A stretch of 10,718 nucleotides of DNA from JAGNZR01 sp051652785. GTDB taxonomy: Bacteria; Fusobacteriota; Fusobacteriia; Fusobacteriales; Fusobacteriaceae. Positions within the stretch are counted from its first letter, which is position 1; every line of letters starts with the position of its first letter. Location of the stretch: the NCBI GenBank assembly GCA_051652785.1, contig JBOFUX010000002.1, forward strand, positions 1 to 10,718, read 5' to 3'. Under the pieces are notes generated by a model. It had not been told where the DNA came from, made no database searches, and saw nothing but the letters and a program-made list of their open reading frames with translations. Positions 1-6,965 of this stretch are shown here, one piece after another. Position numbers and translations under genes: made by a program.

Positions 1-176
1 ATTTTGATTTTAATTTTTTTCATTTTCATGAAAAATTAATTACTGTTGAAGATATTTTTTGCTCTTATCCAACAGTTAAAACATTGCTTTATGCTAATGG
101 AATTCTTTCTACTAAATCACATAAAAAAACTAAAAAAAAGTTAGCATATGCGCTTAAAATTAGCCCTAATTTTTAG
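1..176 (+). pseudogene. Transposase remnant, ISNCY/IS1202-group-like, 5' end outside window
   Basis: An open frame enters from the left edge (codons begin at base 3) and stops at TAG 174-176, giving 57 visible residues. It contains DFNFFHFHEKL, then CSYPTVKTLLYANGILS, then a Lys-rich KSHKKTKKKL stretch. From memory this matches the segment just after the helix-turn-helix region of ISNCY (IS1202-group) transposases, where a DFNFTHF-type motif, a short helix and an ILSP...KK tail occur in that order. In intact members this segment is followed by a DDE catalytic domain of a couple of hundred residues. Here the frame ends about ten residues after the Lys-rich tail and a probable element end follows, so the catalytic domain is missing. 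The stop codon lies inside a hairpin. The family call is fairly secure. Internal deletion is inferred, since the start of the gene is not visible. Confidence 0.6.
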
Positions 177-183
177 GGCTAAT
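159..183. repeat. Inverted repeat / hairpin at the end of the transposase remnant
   Basis: Perfect 11-base inverted repeat ATTAGCCCTAA (159-169) and TTAGGGCTAAT (173-183), with loop TTT. It overlaps the transposase stop codon. Neither side has a long T tract: the plus strand is followed by AATTTAAAT, and the minus strand by TTTTAAG. It could be a weak bidirectional terminator, serving the remnant on one strand and the operon that ends at 305 on the other, or a structural part of the insertion sequence. Terminator function is not shown. Confidence 0.45.
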
Positions 184-304
184 AATTTAAATATTTTGTG
201 ACATTTTCATTTTTCCTTGACAGTCTTAGCGTCACCAAACAGTACTAGTTTGCTATTTGATGACTTTTACTTATCAGTACCTTATTTTCTTTATTCTTTG
301 CTTT
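177..304. other. Non-coding gap with probable insertion-sequence right end
   Basis: There is no gene in these 128 bases between the transposase remnant and the minus-strand operon. Bases 198-222 read GTGACATTTTCATTTTTCC followed by TTGACA. From memory this has the style of IS1202-group terminal repeats (on the minus strand TGTCAAGGAAAA...), so it may be the right end of the element. Further right, GTCACCAAA (231-239) and TTTGATGAC (256-264) can pair as a 9-base stem with one wobble and a 16-base loop on the minus strand, but no T tract follows. No convincing promoter or terminator is seen for the minus-strand operon. Confidence 0.35.
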
Positions 305-1363
305 TTACTTCTTTCTCAACGCTTTCGCTATTGATTTTAGGTATTCTTCATACTCTTTATAGTACTCTTTATAGTTTTTTCTTCCTCCCTTAATCCATTT
401 GTTTATTTCTATTGTATAATCTTCTGTTATTATTAAACATTCCAGTACTATATAGTCTAGTGGCATTTTTGCTCTTTCTTCTACTGACTCTCGCTCCATT
501 GTTTGATATGCTCTTACTGGGTAGGAATATACCTTCGCTGGTTCTCCTAAATATTTTTTCGATACGTCATTCTCTCCAATATAATCATACACTTTTTGCA
601 TTACATTATATTCTGCTTTATCTCGGTTATACTCAAATCTTAATTCTTGAAATCTCTTTGTATTTACATGGTTTTCCTTTATTACTATTTCTGAAAAATC
701 TACATTTGTTACTTTTCCTCTTTTATTTTTCTCTATTTTCTTTGGTACTAGTGTGAAAGTCATTTTTCCAAATTGTTTTATTTCATCTTTTATTTTTAGC
801 TTAGGATATTTTTGCCTATTAAATTCTTTTTTTAATATCTCTAAATCAAATAGCTCTTCAAATCCTTTTTCTTTAAAATATAGCTTCTTTGTTCCTCTTT
901 CTCCTATTTTTTTCTTTGGATTTAACGCTTCTTCTGCTCGTCCTAGGATTTCTTTGTATATATCTTCTACTTTATTTCCTATTGTTTGATATTTTATGAA
1001 TATTTTTATATTATCTAAAAATATTGTGTGAGTATGGTACTCATCATAACCTGTTTTTATTATATACTCATATGAGCTTACTCCAAAGTACTCCTTTGAG
1101 ATTTCGTTTCTGCCTACATACTTATTGTTTCCTTTTTCAAAACGTTCTCTATTGTGGATTCTATCTATTGCTTGTTGTTTTGTTTCGTTTTCATATTTGG
1201 ATACATAAATTACTCCCCAAGGAGCATTTCTTGCAAACATACCTTTGTCCGGGTTTTCATATTCTGAAAAACTCTTATTTAATCTGGCTAAATCATATTT
1301 GTAATTGTCTGAAAAACTTAAAGCTGATAAAAAAAGAAATACTATACTTAATATTTTTTTCAT
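305..1363 (-). CDS. Exported protein with internal domain duplication, function unknown
   Basis: A 352-residue protein, not recognised as a known family. Residues 1-18 form a classical Sec signal peptide (MKK, then a Leu/Ile/Phe core, then ALSFS), with likely cleavage before Asp19. There is no lipobox cysteine, so the mature protein is probably periplasmic or secreted. Two halves share a motif: YVGRNEISKEYFG (82-94) and YIGENDVSKKYLG (261-273). Each is preceded by a charged helix and followed by a Tyr-rich beta-like stretch (about 98-126 and 279-324), which suggests duplication of one small domain. The C-terminus is Tyr/Lys/Glu-rich (KEYYKEYEEYLK). The ATG overlaps the stop of the upstream gene by one base (TAATG), and GGGGTGA lies 7 bases upstream, so translation is coupled. 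It is the last gene of the operon. A periplasmic accessory or an immunity-type protein is possible, but that is a guess from position and export only. Confidence 0.85.
   Translation of the reverse strand: MKKILSIVFLFLSALSFSDNYKYDLARLNKSFSEYENPDKGMFARNAPWGVIYVSKYENETKQQAIDRIHNRERFEKGNNKYVGRNEISKEYFGVSSYEYIIKTGYDEYHTHTIFLDNIKIFIKYQTIGNKVEDIYKEILGRAEEALNPKKKIGERGTKKLYFKEKGFEELFDLEILKKEFNRQKYPKLKIKDEIKQFGKMTFTLVPKKIEKNKRGKVTNVDFSEIVIKENHVNTKRFQELRFEYNRDKAEYNVMQKVYDYIGENDVSKKYLGEPAKVYSYPVRAYQTMERESVEERAKMPLDYIVLECLIITEDYTIEINKWIKGGRKNYKEYYKEYEEYLKSIAKALRKK
351..374. repeat. Two perfect 12-base tandem repeats within the exported-protein gene
   Basis: The unit TACTCTTTATAG occurs twice in direct succession and encodes the YKEYYKEY stretch near the C-terminus. 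The unit length is a multiple of three, so gain or loss would keep the frame. It is probably a trace of replication slippage. Confidence 0.6.
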
Positions 1364-2367
1364 TATCCCATCACCCCAGTTTCTTTAACACTTATATCCT
1401 TACCCGTTTCCTCTGTCTTTTCCTCTGGTTCCTTTATCATTGCTCTTAACTCCCCTAATTTTTCTTCTATTTCTCCTGTCTTTTTTACTGTAAATCTTCC
1501 CTCTGTTCTTGCTCTTAGCTTTTGTTTTAACTCTAACTTATATGTGCCTACTCCTTCTGCTTCACTATATTCCTCTTGATAATCTCCTATGAATAAGTCT
1601 TTAAACTTATATGATAAGGTATGAGCATCTGATATCTTTATCAGTAACAATACATCTCTATAGTCTTGTAAATTTCCTTTTTTATCTTCTTCTCTTAGTT
1701 TTTCTTCTGCTACTTCCTCCCCTGCTTTTGGCGAGTCTAGTGGCTCTTTCGTTTTGCTATATTCTCCGTAGCATTCTGCCCATTCTTTTAAGTTATTTAT
1801 ATTTAATACACTGTTATTTAGGGGCTTTAACCACATATTTTTTAGTTTATTTTGTAGTTCCGTTGTTGATGATAACAATGAGAGAGCATTGCTAATTCCT
1901 GTTTCCACTTTGCTTATCATTCCTGGTATGTCTTCTAGCGCATTTTTATTTATTTTAAATCCATCTCTCAGAGCTTCTAAGTCATGTTTACTTATATTAT
2001 CATATTTCAATCCATCTCCCACTGCTTTTTTAGTCTCACCCAGTATTTCAAATGTAGTTTCTACTGGGCCTAGTGTTGGTATTATTTTCCCTTCTATTGA
2101 TATACCGAATTCTGACTCACCTTTCTCTTTTGTATTTGCATTTGCATTTGTATTTGTATTTGACTCAACTTTTATATAATCTGTTCTCAACGCTTGTGTT
2201 TTTATCTTTACACTCTTTACTTCTATCTCATTTAATATTATTATGTCATCAAATGGGATTACTTTTCCCACTTCAACTTCTTTTGAATCTTGTCCGTTTG
2301 CTTTTTTTTCAAAAAAAAATTCAAATAACTTTGCATCTGTCCTTGCTATTACTATATTGTACTTCAT
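1363..2367 (-). CDS. Possible tail/baseplate-associated protein, XkdP-like C-terminal region
   Basis: 334 residues from the ATG at 2367. An upstream in-frame ATG at 2406 exists, but only the 2367 start has a ribosome site (AGGAG, 8 bases upstream), and the 2406 start would overlap the preceding gene. No signal peptide or membrane helix is seen. The N-terminal 60 or so residues look beta-rich, then an Asn-Thr/Asn-Ala linker follows (70-79), then helical and amphipathic segments (about 110-190). Residues about 240-284 run LLLIKISD, SYKFKDLFIGDYQEEY, a short Gly-containing turn, then TYKLELKQKL. From memory this pattern (hydrophobic strand, acidic turn, strand ending in a basic residue) resembles the C-terminal part of phage-tail XkdP/LysM-type baseplate proteins, though no LysM domain is visible. 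The tail is acidic. The assignment is tentative; the neighbouring PAAR-like gene makes it more plausible. Confidence 0.4.
   Translation of the reverse strand: MKYNIVIARTDAKLFEFFFEKKANGQDSKEVEVGKVIPFDDIIILNEIEVKSVKIKTQALRTDYIKVESNTNTNANANTKEKGESEFGISIEGKIIPTLGPVETTFEILGETKKAVGDGLKYDNISKHDLEALRDGFKINKNALEDIPGMISKVETGISNALSLLSSTTELQNKLKNMWLKPLNNSVLNINNLKEWAECYGEYSKTKEPLDSPKAGEEVAEEKLREEDKKGNLQDYRDVLLLIKISDAHTLSYKFKDLFIGDYQEEYSEAEGVGTYKLELKQKLRARTEGRFTVKKTGEIEEKLGELRAMIKEPEEKTEETGKDISVKETGVMG
2130..2159. repeat. Hexanucleotide tandem repeat encoding an Asn-Thr/Asn-Ala linker
   Basis: Five 6-base units in a row on the plus strand (TTGTAT, TTGCAT, TTGCAT, TTGTAT, TTGTAT). On the coding strand they give alternating Asn with Thr or Ala, residues 70-79 of the product. 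Copy-number change would lengthen or shorten a flexible linker without shifting the frame. Confidence 0.7.
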
Positions 2368-2375
2368 ATCTCTTT

Positions 2376-2380
2376 CTCCT
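2376..2380 (-). promoter_or_regulatory. Ribosome binding site deciding the start at 2367
   Basis: AGGAG on the minus strand, 8 bases before the ATG at 2365-2367. The alternative in-frame ATG at 2406 lies inside the end of the upstream gene and has no comparable site. Confidence 0.75.
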
Positions 2381-2392
2381 TTTTTATTTTTT

Positions 2393-3109
2393 TTAAAATA
2401 CTGCAATTTCTCCTATTCTCATTGTTGAGCTAACTCCTATTACTCCAAAGTGATTTATCCAAAATAAATCTATTTTTAGACCCAATGGTAGAAATAATTC
2501 TTTCAATAATTTTACCTTATTTAAATTACTCTTATTTTTTACATAGTTTAGGTATATAACTATATTTGTTGTTGATGATATATTATTATAAATTATTGAG
2601 TCACTAAATATCATTTTAAATGCTTTTTTAAATGACTCTATTAAACCTAATTTATTATACATAGAGTATAAAACATCTGCCACTGTATACTTTTCATATT
2701 CTTTAAAACTTTTAAACAATGCCTTTATTTCTTTGCCAAAAGCACCGTCCTTTATATCCCTAACTATTTCTTTTATTATTATATCTTTTTTATTTTGACC
2801 TGTATATAAATCTATTCTTCCTATTAAATGAAGTATAATATTTGTTAGTAAGCCTCTCACTTCTATATTATAATTTATTAAATCTGGGTGTTCTAATTCT
2901 TCAAAAATTTTTTCAAATCTCAATAGTGGGTTTATTTCTATTCTTTTTTCTTCTAAAAAACTATTACCATCTATTTTATTCATATCTTCCATATTTAGTT
3001 CTATATAAGGGGATATTATTTGAGATACTTCAAATATTAGTTTATAATTATCAACTTCTACCAAATTTGTAAGAGGATACCACAAATAATTGTATCTTAT
3101 ATTCTTCAT
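2393..3109 (-). CDS. Unrecognised soluble protein, coupled to the gene before it
   Basis: 238 residues; family not recognised. No signal peptide, membrane helix or catalytic motif is visible. Most of the chain looks alpha-helical (for example LTNIILHLIGRI and FKSFKEYEKYTVADVLYSMYNKLG). The C-terminal 45 residues, beginning LLKELFLPLGLKID and ending in a hydrophobic FGVIGVSS segment, look like a compact alpha/beta cap. The ATG overlaps the upstream stop as ATGA (3106-3109), and AGGTG lies 7 bases before it, so it is translationally coupled to its neighbour, suggesting the two products act together, perhaps in equal amounts. Given the operon it could be a structural or adaptor component, but there is no sequence evidence for a specific role. 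Confidence 0.8.
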   Translation of the reverse strand: MKNIRYNYLWYPLTNLVEVDNYKLIFEVSQIISPYIELNMEDMNKIDGNSFLEEKRIEINPLLRFEKIFEELEHPDLINYNIEVRGLLTNIILHLIGRIDLYTGQNKKDIIIKEIVRDIKDGAFGKEIKALFKSFKEYEKYTVADVLYSMYNKLGLIESFKKAFKMIFSDSIIYNNISSTTNIVIYLNYVKNKSNLNKVKLLKELFLPLGLKIDLFWINHFGVIGVSSTMRIGEIAVF

Positions 3110-4365
3110 AGTATTTCACCTAAACATTCATATTCTGGAAATATCAATTGTATTTCCGATACTATAAAACTTAACATATCAATCTGATAATTACTCTTTT
3201 CCTTAGAGTTAAAATAAAGGCATAAATATCCGACTTTTCCTTTTAAACTAAACTCGTCTTCTATAAACTTATTAATATAATAACATTTTTTTTCTTTTTC
3301 ATAATTTTTTAATATTTTAATATCCACTAAGTCTAATAATTTCTCTACATCTGGAAAACTTGTTATAATTCTTTTTAATTCTCCTAAATTTCTTACTCTT
3401 TCTGTACATTCCTCTCTATATACCGTTAAAAAATTAGATTTTATTCTATTTGAAAATATCTCTCTTTCATTTTTTTTTAATGTTTTAGAATCTATTTTCG
3501 GTATATTATAAAATTTCCACTTAACTTCCTTTGTATCGCTAGTTACTATTCGCGTTCCTGTTGATAGATTTGTTATATAATAAATTTCACTTTCATCTGT
3601 TGGGCACAAATACATATCTTCTGGTTTTTCAAAATAAACTGTATGTTCAATATGAATTTTATTTTTTGTTGGTCTTATCTCTCCTTTGGATATCACTTCA
3701 TTTTCTTTTATGTTCCATACTAGTATTGAATCTTCAATCCACTTATCCTCTAATATCCCTTTTTCTAATATAACATCTTTTATCTCTATTTCTTTTAGTT
3801 CTTCTTTTAATTCTTCATATACTTCATCTAATATTATTTTAAATGCTCTTTTTGAATCTGGAATATTACAGGTTCTGTATTTTGTGTTATTTAGACAGAG
3901 AACATCATACAATTTTCTCATTTGCTCTTCGTATTGTTTTTCCATATTCACCATTCGAAACACAACAGCATAGTCCTTATCTTTTGTTTTTATCGTTCCA
4001 TTTATTTTATAATCATTGTATTTTTCTATCTCATCATAAGGAACATCTAAAAATATATTTCTATATTCTAATATATCTGTATTCTCTAAAAAATCATCAG
4101 TGTAATTTTCATCTTTTAGAATAGGAGAAAATTTATCTTCATATAAATAATAATTTTTTCTAGACACTAAAAACGTTACTATTTCTACCGTTCTTTTAGT
4201 ATTTATTTCTGTCTCCAATATTCTTTTTTCAAAATTAAATATTCTATTTTGAAGTTCTTCTGATAATTTTTTCAATGTTTCTCTTGATACATTTCTAAAA
4301 AGCTCTCTTTCTTCTCGATTTATTTTTTTTAATCCCTCTTCATATATTTTTTCTATTTCATCCAT
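3106..4365 (-). CDS. Unrecognised cytoplasmic protein with helical N-terminus
   Basis: 419 residues; family not recognised. The first 55 residues are highly charged and helical (ELFRNVSRETLKKLSEEL and onward), probably a coiled coil or docking helix. The middle alternates strands and helices and contains Cys pairs that are not spaced as a zinc site. A second charged helix lies near EVYEELKEELKEIEIKD. The C-terminal third, after KRIITSFPDVEKLLDLVDIK, ends in a hydrophobic strand-helix unit. No export signal or transmembrane helix is seen. The ATG has AAGGA 6 bases upstream and lies 17 bases after the Hsp70-like gene. The stop overlaps the next start by four bases. Position suggests a partner of the Hsp70-like ATPase or of a tail-like apparatus; this is inference. 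Confidence 0.8.
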   Translation of the reverse strand: MDEIEKIYEEGLKKINREERELFRNVSRETLKKLSEELQNRIFNFEKRILETEINTKRTVEIVTFLVSRKNYYLYEDKFSPILKDENYTDDFLENTDILEYRNIFLDVPYDEIEKYNDYKINGTIKTKDKDYAVVFRMVNMEKQYEEQMRKLYDVLCLNNTKYRTCNIPDSKRAFKIILDEVYEELKEELKEIEIKDVILEKGILEDKWIEDSILVWNIKENEVISKGEIRPTKNKIHIEHTVYFEKPEDMYLCPTDESEIYYITNLSTGTRIVTSDTKEVKWKFYNIPKIDSKTLKKNEREIFSNRIKSNFLTVYREECTERVRNLGELKRIITSFPDVEKLLDLVDIKILKNYEKEKKCYYINKFIEDEFSLKGKVGYLCLYFNSKEKSNYQIDMLSFIVSEIQLIFPEYECLGEIL

Positions 4366-4382
4366 TTTTCATCCTTTTTTCA

Positions 4383-6965
4383 TTAATGTTTCCCATCAAA
4401 AAAGCTTATTGTTGTAAGATCTTTTTCAAAAGAATAGTATTCTTTTTCTCCCATAAACAGTTGATTTTCCTTTCTTTTAACTCCTAATACTGAAACTCCC
4501 CAAAAATTACTATCTGTATAAATGAAAAATTTTACCTCATTATTCAGTATATCATCTAAGTCATTTTGAGTGAATTTATCCTCTAAATGTTCAACTATTT
4601 TTAGTTCATCAGTTTCTATGTATCCTTCTTTTTTATTTACATATGTAAACTTCTTTTTTATTTCTTGTTCTTTATTTTTTAAATAAAAAGGTAATATCTC
4701 GGTACTTGATATTTTTTTTATACTTCCATACCCTTCTCCTGCTTTCACTCCCATTTTTAAAATTTCAACCTCTTCCCCATTATGTTTGTTTCCATATATA
4801 GAATAAGGGACTATTGGAATTTCATTTTTTATTTTAACTTTTATATTACCTATCTTACTTGAATTTAAGAATTTAATTGCTCCATCTACACAACTTATTT
4901 TTAATTGATTATCCTCTTCCTCTGTATTTCTTCTTATATCTATCATTTTTCCTGGTACAAACTCTTTTAATATCTCATTGAATATATTTACTTTACATGT
5001 CTGACCACTTAGTTTTATCAAAGAATATTCATAAAGTAGTCCTCTCTCATAGTAAGGGTCTAAAAAACTTCTTAAAATTTCATATACATCACCTTTTAAA
5101 AGTTTAATTAGTTCATTTTTATTAAATACAATACTTGGATATGTATTTATATTTTTAAATTTCCCTTTATTCAATATATTTATACTCCAGCTACTTACAC
5201 ACGTATTTGACATATCATTATTCGTAAAATTAACTCGATCAAATTTACTTCTTACTACTGTATGTTTTTTAAAAATTTCTTTTTTTAGTAATTCTGATAT
5301 TTCCCACATAAAGAAAAAATTATTTTTTACCTTTGAATAAGTGTCTTTAGCCTGATTTTCATACAAACTAAATTGAGTTGGTATTATTTCCTCAGCTTTT
5401 ATATATTTTTCTTCTAATTCTTTATATATTGACTCTATTCCATGTTCATCTATATCCCTATAAATTAAATCATTTGAATTTTTTATTATTGCATTTATAT
5501 CATCAAACTTTCCTTCTGTATAATATTTTGAAAAAATTACTTTTAAGTATTGCATTATCCTATATGTAAGATTATTTCCACCAAAACTTTCTTCACTATT
5601 TTCAAATGTTGTTCTTATATCCACCTCATAATAAATATCTTTATTATTAACTTTAAATGTACAAGAAGCTAAATCTGTTGTCCCACCACCACAGTCAATA
5701 ATCAACGCTTTATACAGTTTATCTTCTTCATATCGACCTTTTTCAATTATATTTTCTATTGAATTATATAAAACTGCAATTCCTTCATCTAATGAATTTT
5801 CCTTTATTAGTTTATAATCTGGCAATATCAATTGAAACACATTTAAAAATTCAACTTTTAGTTTTACTGGAGTACTAATGTGAATATTTTTGAACTTGCA
5901 CTTAAATAGAAATTCCGCTCTAAGTATAATAAAGGAAATATACGCTTTTATCATCGCTTTTCTTTCTATAAAAGCTATATTTCCATTCTCATCCACTATT
6001 CTCTCTTTTTCTGTAGCTGATTTCATCCAATTTTTGATACTATAAAATATACTACCTTTTAATGTATAGTTATTTGCTTTTAAATTTTTTTCTACTTCAT
6101 TTCCAAAAATATATTCAATATTACTTTCAGAAACAATTTTTTTTATGTATATTAGTGTTGGCACTACATTTTTATAATCTTTTTCCCCATCTTTAAATTT
6201 TATATAGTTAATTTTGTCTAGTTGAATCTCCTTTGATAAAACTCTATTCTGAGGTACATTATTCACATAATATCTATCTAAATATGCTCCTGCCGTTGTA
6301 TTTGCAGTTCCAAAATCTATACATAAAACTGTTTCTGTTTCCTCTAAAGATAGATGTTGAAAACTATCTAGTGGAACCTCATAGTAATCAAGTTTATAGG
6401 GAGTTACTGTATTTGGTAAGTCATCACTATAAATATTAAAAATATATTTTTCATCTACTCTATTAAAAAATCTTAAACTATATTTTTGATTTTTTAAATC
6501 ACTTATTCTAAAAAAATGCTCTTTTCCTCTAAATAAATAAACATCTTTTTCATAATTAGACAATTCTAATTGAAAAATTCCACATAAATAATTATTACCA
6601 TTTATTAAAAATACATTGCAAGTTGACACATGCTCTGGAATTGTAAGCTTATAACCGTCTTCCTCTGTTAAGTCCATTTCTTTGTATAAAACAATTTTAT
6701 GAGGTATTTTTATTTTATCCGATTCATTCAACTTAAATCCAAGTTTTGTATCAAATACCTCTTGTATTCTATCTATGCCGTTTATTTTATACTCTTCTAT
6801 TGCATAGTTTTTTTCCTTACTTCTATACTTTAATATTATATTTATTAATTCTATCCTATCTAAATTTTCTTGAAATCCTTCTACTAGTTTTTCATCTACG
6901 CATATTTTATACAATTCATAATATGTCTCTCTTTTCAATTCTTCATATGCATAATATTTCTTCAA
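4383..6965 (-). CDS. Very large Hsp70/actin-fold ATPase
   Basis: 860 residues from a TTG start. The central region carries the Hsp70/actin nucleotide-binding signature in order. Phosphate-1 loop CIDFGTANTTAG is at about 215-226. A connecting helix segment is near NSLDEGIAVLYN. Phosphate-2 loop IIDCGGGTTD is at about 422-431. A GG-containing SFGGNNLTYRI segment follows. The adenosine-type motif LIKLSGQTCKVN is at about 649-660, and a CVDGAIKFLNSS segment lies near 691-704. It probably binds and hydrolyses ATP in the cytoplasm. Before the ATPase there are about 210 residues of unrecognised sequence, and after it about 150 that do not resemble the DnaK substrate domain; DnaK itself is about 610-640 residues. 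The preferred start gives a TTGA overlap with the kinase stop and has AGGAGG 8 bases upstream. An ATG at 6992 is the alternative (869 residues) but lacks a good ribosome site. In this operon it may remodel or gate an apparatus, a role taken by ClpV in type VI systems; that is speculation. Confidence 0.85.
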   Translation of the reverse strand: MKKYYAYEELKRETYYELYKICVDEKLVEGFQENLDRIELINIILKYRSKEKNYAIEEYKINGIDRIQEVFDTKLGFKLNESDKIKIPHKIVLYKEMDLTEEDGYKLTIPEHVSTCNVFLINGNNYLCGIFQLELSNYEKDVYLFRGKEHFFRISDLKNQKYSLRFFNRVDEKYIFNIYSDDLPNTVTPYKLDYYEVPLDSFQHLSLEETETVLCIDFGTANTTAGAYLDRYYVNNVPQNRVLSKEIQLDKINYIKFKDGEKDYKNVVPTLIYIKKIVSESNIEYIFGNEVEKNLKANNYTLKGSIFYSIKNWMKSATEKERIVDENGNIAFIERKAMIKAYISFIILRAEFLFKCKFKNIHISTPVKLKVEFLNVFQLILPDYKLIKENSLDEGIAVLYNSIENIIEKGRYEEDKLYKALIIDCGGGTTDLASCTFKVNNKDIYYEVDIRTTFENSEESFGGNNLTYRIMQYLKVIFSKYYTEGKFDDINAIIKNSNDLIYRDIDEHGIESIYKELEEKYIKAEEIIPTQFSLYENQAKDTYSKVKNNFFFMWEISELLKKEIFKKHTVVRSKFDRVNFTNNDMSNTCVSSWSINILNKGKFKNINTYPSIVFNKNELIKLLKGDVYEILRSFLDPYYERGLLYEYSLIKLSGQTCKVNIFNEILKEFVPGKMIDIRRNTEEEDNQLKISCVDGAIKFLNSSKIGNIKVKIKNEIPIVPYSIYGNKHNGEEVEILKMGVKAGEGYGSIKKISSTEILPFYLKNKEQEIKKKFTYVNKKEGYIETDELKIVEHLEDKFTQNDLDDILNNEVKFFIYTDSNFWGVSVLGVKRKENQLFMGEKEYYSFEKDLTTISFFDGKH

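Noticed and set aside
412..756. Plus-strand Leu/Phe-rich open frames opposite the minus-strand genes (also 2073-2396, 3843-4124, 7670-8111 and others)
   Set aside because: They are antisense shadows of Lys/Glu-rich minus-strand genes, with biased hydrophobic composition, no ribosome sites and no family features.
2368..2406. Earlier ATG at 2406 for the baseplate-like gene
   Set aside because: It has no ribosome site and overlaps the preceding gene, and the extra residues (QYFKKNKKGERD) simply translate the true ribosome site region.
4383..6965. Assignment of the large ATPase to DnaK or to the SrfB virulence-factor family
   Set aside because: The nucleotide-binding motifs fit the superfamily, but the N-terminal extension and C-terminus do not match DnaK, and SrfB identity could not be supported from the sequence alone.
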